Part shown: positions 18,606 through 25,670 of the stretch, piece by piece
Layout of the letters: each line of letters starts with the position of its first letter
Numbering within the stretch: position 1 is the first letter of the stretch
Source of the DNA: JANQRA01 sp035762545
Lineage (GTDB): Bacteria; Actinomycetota; Acidimicrobiia; Spongiisociales; ZC4RG35
Assembly: GCA_035762545.1 (NCBI GenBank)
Contig: DASTOM010000007.1
Span: forward strand, 40,984 to 104,983
DNA length: 64,000 nt
Reading direction: 5' to 3'
Position numbers and translations under genes: made by a program
Notes under the pieces: generated by a model
Database searches by the model: none
The model's input: only the letters and a program-made list of their open reading frames with translations
What the model was told of the DNA's origin: nothing

Positions 18606-19184
18606 TTGGACTACAACCACGGCACGGCCCTCATCGTCGTAGACGTTCAGAACGACTTCGCCGATCCTGACGGAAGCCTGTATGTCGCCGCAGGCGAGAC
18701 AGTCATCCCGTTCATCAACGAACAGATCGCCGCGGCGCACCAAGCGGGTGCTCGGCTCGTCTACACACAGGACTGGCATCCACCCTCGACGCCGCACTTT
18801 GCGAAAGACGGTGGGATCTGGCCAGTCCACTGTGTCGTAGATACGGAGGGCGCCGAGTTCCACCCGGACCTTGATGTGGTCGAAGACGCCACGTTCATCA
18901 GAACTGGAGTCGGGGGCGAGGACGGCTATTCCGCTTTCAACGTGAGAGACCCCGTAACGGGCGAGGTCACCCCTACTGGTCTGCTTGATCGGCTGAAGAC
19001 GATCGACAGGGTGGTGGTCGTCGGGTTGGCCCTCGACTACTGCGTCAAGGAGACGGCCATCGACGCAGCCGGGTCGTTTGAGACTGTCGTGCTCGCCGAC
19101 GGAACGAAACCCGTCAACCTCAAACCGGGAGATGGCTCACGAGCTATCGCCGCCATGGTCGACGCCGGAGTCGTGATCACTTAG
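18606..19184 (+). CDS. pncA: Nicotinamidase / isochorismatase-fold amidase
   Basis: 192 residues from a TTG at 18606. It would deamidate nicotinamide to nicotinate for NAD salvage. The catalytic aspartate Asp13 (VVDVQNDF), nucleophile Cys146 (ALDYCVKETA) and metal ligands Asp56/His58/His64 (QDWHPPSTPHF) are present. The catalytic lysine normally found in a K-G motif before YSAF is not visible; the region reads TFIRTGVGGEDGYSAF. Its end overlaps the convergent pncB by 48 bases. The pairing with pncB supports nicotinamidase over other isochorismatase-fold activities. Confidence 0.85.
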   Translation: MDYNHGTALIVVDVQNDFADPDGSLYVAAGETVIPFINEQIAAAHQAGARLVYTQDWHPPSTPHFAKDGGIWPVHCVVDTEGAEFHPDLDVVEDATFIRTGVGGEDGYSAFNVRDPVTGEVTPTGLLDRLKTIDRVVVVGLALDYCVKETAIDAAGSFETVVLADGTKPVNLKPGDGSRAIAAMVDAGVVIT

Positions 19185-20699
19185 CTCCGCGACCAGACGA
19201 CGCTGAAGCCGTTTCAGTCGCTCGGTCAATGACACGTGATAGATGTGCGGATTCACCAGTCGACGGACTCCGGGATCGAGCCGTTCCAGGTCCGACATTC
19301 GCCGGTTGCGTAGCTCGTCGAGATCCGGGTGACCATCGCGTCGCTGTCCATCGGCGAAAACGACGTCCAGCAGGTTCTCACGAGCCGAGACCTCGGTGAC
19401 CCGGATCGTTCGGTGTAGGTCCCGGTGCGGGTGGAACACCTCGATCTGGTCGCCGGAGAAGGGGTCTTCATCGGCCGCGCCAATCACGTCGGCGGTGGCA
19501 AGCCCGCGACGGTCATAGACGCGCGTCACGCGTTTTTCCCCCGGGACGGCCATCTTTTCGACGTTCTCGGAGAGCTTGATGGCCGGAGCCCACTCCCCGG
19601 CCTCGTCCTGGATTGCCACGAGCTTGTAGACGCCGCCCAGCGACGGATCCCCATGGGAGGTGATCAAGCGAGTCCCGACCCCGAATGTGATCCGGGCGAC
19701 CAGGCTCTGGGGATCGAGACCGTATCTGGGAGCTTCGGTCTCCACCTGCGAGAGGATCTGCCAGATGACCAGTTCGTCGAGATCCGAGCTCAGCACGATC
19801 GCCTGCTCCTCGAACCCGGCAGCGTTGAGCATCAGCGCTGCCTGGATCGTCATGTAGGCGAGGTCTCCGGAGTCGATCCGCACGCCAACCGGTTGGTGCC
19901 CTGCCGTCCTCAGTTCCTTGAACACCTCTATGGCGTTGGGGATCCCGGAGTCCTCGACGTCGATCGTGTCGACCAGCAGAACGCACTCGTCCGGGTAGAG
20001 GCCGGCGAATCGGCGGAACGCCTCCAGCTCGCTCATCCCGAGAGCGATGAACGCCTGCACCATCGAGTGGGCATGAGTGCCTTTGGGGTCGAGACCCACG
20101 GAATGGGACAGAGCCACATTGGATGTGAAGTCGGCGCCGCCCACCAGAGCTCCATAACCACCGGCGTGAGCTCCCGAGTGTGGTCCGCGCCGCATCCCGA
20201 ACTCGAGAACGGTGCTACCTCGTGCCGCGTCGGCGACCCGGGCAGCCTTGGTGGCGATGAGAGTCGGATAGTTCATCCGGTTCAGGAATGGCGTCTCCAG
20301 GATCTGTGTGAGAGCCAGGGGCCCGCGGACGATCGCTATCGGGGCGTTGGCATGGACCACCCTCCCTTCCGGGACGGCCTCCACCTCGACCCCACCGAGA
20401 TGCCCGTGCTCGGACAGCCAACCGAGGAACTCGGGCGAGAACCTCGGAGCGCCGGAAGGTGCCCTCTGGCCTGCCAATGCCTCGATGTCCTCGGGCTGGA
20501 ATCGGATTGATTCCATCCAGTCGAGCAACCAGCCGAGCCCGGCGGTGACGCAGTATCCCGCCTGATGGGTTCCGTAGTCGGGATAGCGTCGGAAGAAGTA
20601 GTCGAACTGGGCGGGTCGGTCGGCAAGACCCTCTTCCCAGTAGACCTGAGCCATGGCGAGCTGGTACTGATCGGTGCCGAGGATTCCGTGGAGCATCAC
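19137..20699 (-). CDS. pncB: Nicotinate phosphoribosyltransferase
   Basis: 520 residues, the second step of the Preiss-Handler NAD salvage route (nicotinate plus PRPP to nicotinate mononucleotide). Typical blocks are GTDQYQLAMAQVYW at the start, EFGMRRGPHSGAHAGGYGALVGG (about 166-188), LLVDTIDVEDSG and GVRIDSGDL, and SSDLDE. The start is a GTG at 20699 that overlaps the otsB stop by four bases, followed at once by an ATG. It is therefore in one transcript with otsA and otsB while converging on pncA. Confidence 0.95.
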   Translation of the reverse strand: MMLHGILGTDQYQLAMAQVYWEEGLADRPAQFDYFFRRYPDYGTHQAGYCVTAGLGWLLDWMESIRFQPEDIEALAGQRAPSGAPRFSPEFLGWLSEHGHLGGVEVEAVPEGRVVHANAPIAIVRGPLALTQILETPFLNRMNYPTLIATKAARVADAARGSTVLEFGMRRGPHSGAHAGGYGALVGGADFTSNVALSHSVGLDPKGTHAHSMVQAFIALGMSELEAFRRFAGLYPDECVLLVDTIDVEDSGIPNAIEVFKELRTAGHQPVGVRIDSGDLAYMTIQAALMLNAAGFEEQAIVLSSDLDELVIWQILSQVETEAPRYGLDPQSLVARITFGVGTRLITSHGDPSLGGVYKLVAIQDEAGEWAPAIKLSENVEKMAVPGEKRVTRVYDRRGLATADVIGAADEDPFSGDQIEVFHPHRDLHRTIRVTEVSARENLLDVVFADGQRRDGHPDLDELRNRRMSDLERLDPGVRRLVNPHIYHVSLTERLKRLQRRLVAELSDHDSGVDHGGDSS

Positions 20700-21433
20700 A
20701 GGGCCAATCGAGTGATCGTCTCGAGGACCTGGACGACCGCGTCCACATCAGGCACCCGGAAGCGGGCCGCTGTCTCGCCCTCACCTACCTTTATCCCGAT
20801 GTCGTGGGGGCGAAGCACGTCGAAAACCGTCTCGTCTGTGGTGTCGTCCCCGATGTAAATGACCCCGTCGTACTCGTCGAATGCCCCGGCAATGACGTCA
20901 CCCTTGCTCGATTCGGCAATTGTCAGTTCCAGGATGTCCTTTCCGGCCAGCACCCGGACACCCTCCCGACCGGAGGCCCAAGCCCTCAGAGCGTCCTGTG
21001 CCATTGCCGCAGCATCAGCCGGCGAGTTGCGGGTGTGGAACGCCCGGCTGTTCGGCTTGTGCTCGACGCGAGACCCAGGGGTATCGGCTTCCGTTGCCGC
21101 AAGCAGGTGGTCCAGGTCGTCGAAGTCGACTGGCTCGTGGCTCTGCCCCGAATCGTTGCCATGCTCGCCCACAAGGGTGACTCCGGGAAGAGTCCCAACC
21201 CGTGCGGAGAGATCGGCATGAGCCCGTCCCGAGAGAATCAAAACGTCAACAGACCCAGCGTCCGCCAGCGTCTCGAGCAGAGTCTCAGCGCCCGGGTCCG
21301 CCCTGGCCAGATCAGGGTCGTCGACCAAAGGTGCGAGGGTGCCGTCGAAGTCGAGACCGAGCAGAACCCGGCGACTGGCCATGATTTCCTGGAGAGCCAC
21401 TTCGAGAGTCAAAGGTCCAACGCTCCCAGACAT
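20696..21433 (-). CDS. otsB: Trehalose-6-phosphate phosphatase
   Basis: 245 residues of the HAD superfamily. Motif I is DFDGTLAPL (nucleophile Asp28, acid Asp30), motif II LILSGR, and motif IV YIGDDTTDE. The HNVGEHGND-like substrate block appears as LVGEHGNDSG. It dephosphorylates trehalose 6-phosphate to trehalose, an osmoprotectant. The gene starts 25 bases inside the otsA 3' end, and its stop overlaps pncB, giving an otsA-otsB-pncB operon. Confidence 0.94.
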   Translation of the reverse strand: MSGSVGPLTLEVALQEIMASRRVLLGLDFDGTLAPLVDDPDLARADPGAETLLETLADAGSVDVLILSGRAHADLSARVGTLPGVTLVGEHGNDSGQSHEPVDFDDLDHLLAATEADTPGSRVEHKPNSRAFHTRNSPADAAAMAQDALRAWASGREGVRVLAGKDILELTIAESSKGDVIAGAFDEYDGVIYIGDDTTDETVFDVLRPHDIGIKVGEGETAARFRVPDVDAVVQVLETITRLAL

Positions 21434-22788
21434 CTATCGGCCCACCAGAAGACGTCGTACGCGCCCACAGACCTCCGGAGGGCCCTCATTCGGCGGTTGG
21501 CCCCCGATGTACCGGCGTCGATCGCCGATTCGAGAGTCCCGGCCAGACCGTCGAGGTCGTACGGATTCACGATGAAAGCCTGCTTCAACTGCTCTGCAGC
21601 CCCGGCGAACTCGCTCAACACGAGCGAACCTGTGTTGTCGAGCCTGGTAGCCACATATTCCTTGGCGACGAGGTTCATCCCATCGCGCAGCGGGGTCACG
21701 AACATGACGTCCGCGGCGCGGTAGTAGGCGACCAACTCCTCGATCGGCACCGAACGGTAGAGGTAGTGGATCGGTGGCCGACCAACCTCGGCGAGGTCAC
21801 CGTTGATCCGTCCGACCAGGCCTTCGATGTCGGCGCGGATCTTGCGATACTCGGCGACATCCTCCCGGCTCGGAACGGCGATCTGGACGAATGAGACCTT
21901 GCCGTTGAGGTCGGGCCGACGCTCGAGCAGTGTCTGCAATGCCCTCATCCTCAGGTCGATTCCCTTGGTGTAGTCGAGTCGGTCGACTCCCAGGATGACC
22001 GCCATCGGATCGCCCAGCTGCTGACGAATCTCCGCCGCCAGCCGTGTGGTTCGATCGGCCATCGCCAGCTCGTCGAAGACGGTGGTGTCTATGCCGATCG
22101 GGGCGACCTGGAGTGCCACGGTCCGACCCTCCCATTCGAGAGCGTTGGAGGATCCTTTCGCACCGACAAGCCGACGCGCGGCCACGGCGAAGTTGGTGCG
22201 GCTGCTTCGGGACTGAAAGGCGAGCACATCGGCGCCGAGGAGACCTTCCAGAACCTGCTGCCTCCATGGAAGCTTGGCGAAGAGCTCGACCGGTGGGAAG
22301 GGGATATGCAGGTAGAAGCCAATGCGATGAACGTCGGCGAGGTTCCTCAGCATCTGAGGAACCAGTTGCAGTTGGTAGTCCTGAACCCACGCGACGTCTC
22401 GTGGCCCCAGCTCCTCAGCAGCCTTCTTGGCAAACCTCTCATTGACCTGTCGATAGGGGCGCCACCAATGACGATGGAACTGGGGCGAGCGTATTGAGTC
22501 GTGATACAGGGGCCAAAGGGTGCCATTGCAGAACCCGACGTAAAACTCCTGGTAGTCGTCCTCGGACAGGGTGACGGGGACCTGATTGATGTCGGAGTGG
22601 ATGAAGGGCTCGAAGTCCTCGTCCGGGATCCCACTCCAGCCGACCCAACTCCCCTGGGTCCGTTGCAGGATCGGCGTCAGGGCCGAGACCAGGCCGCCGG
22701 GGCTGGTCCGCCACTCCCCGTTCTCGCCGTCGTAGGCGATGGGGAGACGGTTGGCGATGACGACAACCCGTCTATCTGTGGACGCCAT
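21409..22788 (-). CDS. otsA: Alpha,alpha-trehalose-phosphate synthase (GT20)
   Basis: 459 residues. Retaining glycosyltransferase that joins UDP- or GDP-glucose to glucose 6-phosphate. Signature blocks include VVVIANRLPI, SPGGLVSAL, WVQDYQLQLVPQMLR, FYLHIPFPP, GVDRLDYTKGIDLR and TPLRDGMNLVAKEYVA. It is the first gene of the otsA-otsB-pncB run. The ATG at 22788 lies 38 bases from the divergent pirin ATG, so promoters for both must sit within or beyond this short gap. Confidence 0.96.
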   Translation of the reverse strand: MASTDRRVVVIANRLPIAYDGENGEWRTSPGGLVSALTPILQRTQGSWVGWSGIPDEDFEPFIHSDINQVPVTLSEDDYQEFYVGFCNGTLWPLYHDSIRSPQFHRHWWRPYRQVNERFAKKAAEELGPRDVAWVQDYQLQLVPQMLRNLADVHRIGFYLHIPFPPVELFAKLPWRQQVLEGLLGADVLAFQSRSSRTNFAVAARRLVGAKGSSNALEWEGRTVALQVAPIGIDTTVFDELAMADRTTRLAAEIRQQLGDPMAVILGVDRLDYTKGIDLRMRALQTLLERRPDLNGKVSFVQIAVPSREDVAEYRKIRADIEGLVGRINGDLAEVGRPPIHYLYRSVPIEELVAYYRAADVMFVTPLRDGMNLVAKEYVATRLDNTGSLVLSEFAGAAEQLKQAFIVNPYDLDGLAGTLESAIDAGTSGANRRMRALRRSVGAYDVFWWADRCLGALDL

Positions 22789-22826
22789 GAGATCAACCTA
22801 TCGCCTGGGGTATCTTCGGCACCATC

Positions 22827-23771
22827 ATGAGTGGACCAGTCGACGAACAGGATCGCCAATCCACTGACTTCGGAATCTCCACGATCGAGGTCAAGGAAGG
22901 AAGACATACCCGGATCGGAGAACTCGGGATCATGCGAGTCCTCCCCACCAAGCGGCGACGGACGATAGGTCCCTGGTGTTTCGTGGACCTGATGAGCCCG
23001 GACGACGTCGACCGTCCACCGCCTCTCGAGATCGGGCCACATCCTCACATCGGGCTCGCCACGGTGACCTGGCTGTTCAGCGGATCGGTCCTACATTCCG
23101 ATTCGCTCGGGTCCGAACAACCCATCGAGCCGGGAGAGCTGAACCTGATGACCGCCGGCTTCGGCATCGCCCACGCAGAAGAGGGCATCGCCACCGTTGC
23201 CACGCACGAAACGGGTGGCGTCATGGGTGTCCAGATGTGGCTGGCGCAGCCTGACGGGAGCAGACAAGGTGGCTCCGCCTTCCAGCACATCGACCATCTC
23301 CCGGAGGTGGCCATCGACAACGGCGCCGCACGTCTGCTGATCGGTTCATTCGGCGACGAGACCTCGAGTGCCGAATTCGATCATCCGACCGTTGGGCTCG
23401 ACGTTCACGTCAGAGACGCGAGCTCACTGGGCCTGAATCCATCCTTCGAGCACGGTGTGGTGCCGATCAATCGACCGATCAAGGTGGAGGATGCAATCGT
23501 CGAGCCGGGATCACTCGCGCTGATCCCAGCGGGCTACGACTCGATCGACATCGAGACCCGCGGCGGCGACGGGAGACTCATGGTGCTGGGCGGGCTCCCT
23601 CTCGGGGAGGACGTGAAGATGTGGTGGAACTTCGTCGCTAGGTCGACTGAAGAGATCACAGACGCATGGCGCGACTGGCAGAACCACGACACCGATCGGT
23701 TCGGGTCAGTGCCGTCCAGGCTGGCGAGGATCGACGCTCCACGGCCGCCGTGGTTGAAGCCGCAAGACTGA
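22827..23771 (+). CDS. Pirin-family cupin protein
   Basis: 314 residues, two cupin barrels. The N-terminal metal-binding signature PHPHIGLATVTWLFSG (His72, His74) and the MTAGFGIAHAEE block are the pirin hallmarks. Pirins bind iron or other metals; some have quercetinase activity and others act as regulators. The C-terminal barrel (about 165-290) is less conserved. The gene stands alone between otsA (divergent) and the cation transporter (41 bases on). A GGGTAT lies just upstream (22808-22813) but lacks a partner element. Confidence 0.92.
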   Translation: MSGPVDEQDRQSTDFGISTIEVKEGRHTRIGELGIMRVLPTKRRRTIGPWCFVDLMSPDDVDRPPPLEIGPHPHIGLATVTWLFSGSVLHSDSLGSEQPIEPGELNLMTAGFGIAHAEEGIATVATHETGGVMGVQMWLAQPDGSRQGGSAFQHIDHLPEVAIDNGAARLLIGSFGDETSSAEFDHPTVGLDVHVRDASSLGLNPSFEHGVVPINRPIKVEDAIVEPGSLALIPAGYDSIDIETRGGDGRLMVLGGLPLGEDVKMWWNFVARSTEEITDAWRDWQNHDTDRFGSVPSRLARIDAPRPPWLKPQD

Positions 23772-23812
23772 GAACCTCGGACACGGACTCGCCTAGGCCA
23801 TACTGAGCCGAC

Positions 23813-24754
23813 ATGGCGACGGGTGGAACCAAGGCGATTGTGGCTGCGATGTTGGCGAACGGCGCCATCGCCATCGCCAAATTCGTCGCCTATCTCGTGA
23901 CCGGCTCTGCCTCGATGCTGGCGGAGTCGATCCACTCGGTGGCTGACACTTCGAACCAGGGCCTGCTCCTACTGGGCGGTAAGCGCGCCCAGAAGGTCGC
24001 TGACGACCGCCACCAGTTTGGCTACGGCCGGGAACGCTATTTCTGGGCTTTCGTCGTAGCCATGGTCCTCTTCGCACTCGGCGGCCTGTTTTCCATCTAC
24101 GAGGGAATCGAGAAGATCCGTCACCCCCACGAGCTCGAATCGCTCGGGTGGGCCATAGGAGTGCTGCTTTTCGCGATCGTCATCGAAGCTTTCAGCTTCA
24201 GGGTGGCCGTTGTCGAGGCGAACAAGGTTCGCACCGGAAAGAGCTGGTGGGAGTTCGTTAGACGTTCCCGCTCACCCGAGCTTCCCGTCGTCCTGTTAGA
24301 GGACCTCGGGGCGATGGTCGGCCTCGTATTCGCTCTCATCGGTGTCGGTCTTGCCTCCGTCACCGGCGACCCACTTTGGGACGGGATCGGCACGCTTTGC
24401 ATCGGGGTCCTCCTCCTGATCATCGCCATCGTCCTGACCATCGAGATGAAGTCACTGCTGATCGGTGAGGCGGCCACCCAAGAACACATCGGGGCGATCA
24501 CGAAGGCCGCGGCCGAGGCACCATCGGTGGTGCGCATCATCGATCTCAAGACCCAGCACATCGGCCCGGACGAGTTGCTTGTGGCTGGAAAACTCGAGTT
24601 CGACGGGAACCTGACCAACCCCCAACTCAGCGATGCCGTCGACGGCGTCGAGAACGCGATACGCCATGCCGTCCCGTTGCGGATGCAGATCTATCTGGAG
24701 CCAGACCTCTTCGACCCCAAGCATGTGGACGGCACAGGCCTCGCCGAGGGGTGA
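23813..24754 (+). CDS. Cation diffusion facilitator, ZnT9-like
   Basis: 313 residues with six membrane segments. CDF metal-site motifs appear as SIHSVADTSNQ in helix 2 and LLEDLGAM in helix 5, close to the SLC30A9/ZnT9-like branch where the usual HD pair is altered. A cytoplasmic C-terminal domain (about 215-313) follows. It would export zinc, cobalt or another divalent cation by proton antiport; substrate cannot be assigned. ATG at 23813, no clear ribosome site. Confidence 0.88.
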   Translation: MATGGTKAIVAAMLANGAIAIAKFVAYLVTGSASMLAESIHSVADTSNQGLLLLGGKRAQKVADDRHQFGYGRERYFWAFVVAMVLFALGGLFSIYEGIEKIRHPHELESLGWAIGVLLFAIVIEAFSFRVAVVEANKVRTGKSWWEFVRRSRSPELPVVLLEDLGAMVGLVFALIGVGLASVTGDPLWDGIGTLCIGVLLLIIAIVLTIEMKSLLIGEAATQEHIGAITKAAAEAPSVVRIIDLKTQHIGPDELLVAGKLEFDGNLTNPQLSDAVDGVENAIRHAVPLRMQIYLEPDLFDPKHVDGTGLAEG

Positions 24755-24787
24755 TTCGCCCGTCGCAGCCCCGGGTAACTTCACCCG

Positions 24788-25510
24788 ATGGCTAACCCTC
24801 CAATCATCCTCGTACCTGGTTTCTGGCTCGGAGCCTGGGCCTGGGACGACGTCGCGCAGAAGCTGCGCGCGGGCGGTCACGACGTCACAGCCCTCACCCT
24901 TCCCGGGCTCGAGTCTCTAGGGAGCGAACGATCGGCCGTGTCCATGGAAGACCATGTGACGGCGATCGTCGAGACGATCGAATCCGCCGGAAGCCCAGTT
25001 GTCCTGGTGGTCCACAGTGGCGCAGGCTTCCCCGGCTATGCGGCCACGGACCGAGTACCGGACAAGGTCGCCGCTGCGATCTACGTGGACACCGGGGCTG
25101 GCGTGGGAGCGATGGACCCGGACTTCGACGGCGACGAGTACCCCCTGCCCGACGCCGAGCAGCTGGCCGAGGAGGAGAATCTCGACGGTCTGACGGAAGA
25201 ACAACTGAAGACCTTCCGAGAGCGGGCCGTGCCCCAACCCGGCGGCACGCTGCGGGAGGCGATCGAGTTGAGGAACGACGCCAGACTCGACGTCCCGACA
25301 ACCGTCATCTGCACGGCATTCACCGCTGACGAGTACAAGGAAGCTGTTGCCGCCGGCTACGGATTCGTCAAGGGTCTGGGCGAGCTCCGTGATGTCACCT
25401 ACGTCGACCTGCCGACGTGTCATTGGCCGATGTGGTCCCGACCCGACGACCTGGCCGACTTGATCGCTCAGGTGGCCGAACGAGCCGGCTCCCGCCTAGA
25501 AGGACGGTGA
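24788..25510 (+). CDS. Alpha/beta hydrolase
   Basis: 240 residues. The fold opens PIILVPGFWLGAWAWDDV (oxyanion region), with nucleophile Ser77 in VHSGAG and a C-terminal histidine in LPTCHWPMWSRPDD that completes the triad. The long acidic stretch at about 115-145 would form the lid. It resembles the EstC/salicylate-esterase-like or haloperoxidase-like small hydrolases. Substrate is unknown. It begins 34 bases after the cation transporter, possibly the same transcript, and a palindromic repeat follows its stop. Confidence 0.85.
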   Translation: MANPPIILVPGFWLGAWAWDDVAQKLRAGGHDVTALTLPGLESLGSERSAVSMEDHVTAIVETIESAGSPVVLVVHSGAGFPGYAATDRVPDKVAAAIYVDTGAGVGAMDPDFDGDEYPLPDAEQLAEEENLDGLTEEQLKTFRERAVPQPGGTLREAIELRNDARLDVPTTVICTAFTADEYKEAVAAGYGFVKGLGELRDVTYVDLPTCHWPMWSRPDDLADLIAQVAERAGSRLEGR

Positions 25511-25522
25511 GGGCGCAAGTTG

Positions 25523-25571
25523 TGCGAGGTTTGGGCCGCAGACTTCGCTGAGCCAAGTCTGTAGCCCTGGG
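25523..25571. repeat. Dispersed palindromic repeat, copy 1
   Basis: An imperfect hairpin with arms 25533-25545 and 25555-25567 (11 of 13 paired) and flanks GCGAGGTTT and CCTGGG. It starts 12 bases after the hydrolase stop. The flanks and arm ends match the reverse complement of the copy at 53.2 kb. See the other copies at 45.8 and 53.2 kb. Confidence 0.65.
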
Positions 25572-25582
25572 GCGGTGGATCG

Positions 25583-25657
25583 TGGGCCCGGCAGGATTTG
25601 AACCTGCAACCGACGGATTATGAGTCCGCTGCTCTGACCTGATTGAGCTACGGGCCC
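25583..25657 (-). tRNA. tRNA with CAT anticodon, probably elongator tRNA-Met
   Basis: A 75-base cloverleaf on the minus strand. The acceptor stem GGGCCCG pairs with CGGGCCC and the discriminator is A. The D arm is GCTC/GAGC. The anticodon loop CTCATAA gives anticodon CAT. The T arm is GCAGG-TTCAAAT-CCTGC. The 3' CCA is not encoded. The loop sequence fits elongator methionine tRNA, but the lysidine-modified isoleucine tRNA also has CAT and cannot be excluded by eye. It does not look like an initiator tRNA because the first pair is G-C. Confidence 0.93.
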
Positions 25658-25670
25658 GGTGCAGCCGAGA

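Noticed and set aside
22808..22813. SigB/SigF-type promoter before the pirin gene
   Set aside because: A GGGTAT is present, but no GTTT stands at the required distance upstream, unlike at 63348.
25583..25657. Initiator tRNA-fMet
   Set aside because: The acceptor stem begins with a paired G-C, and the anticodon stem lacks the three G-C pairs typical of initiators. Elongator Met, or less likely Ile2, fits better.
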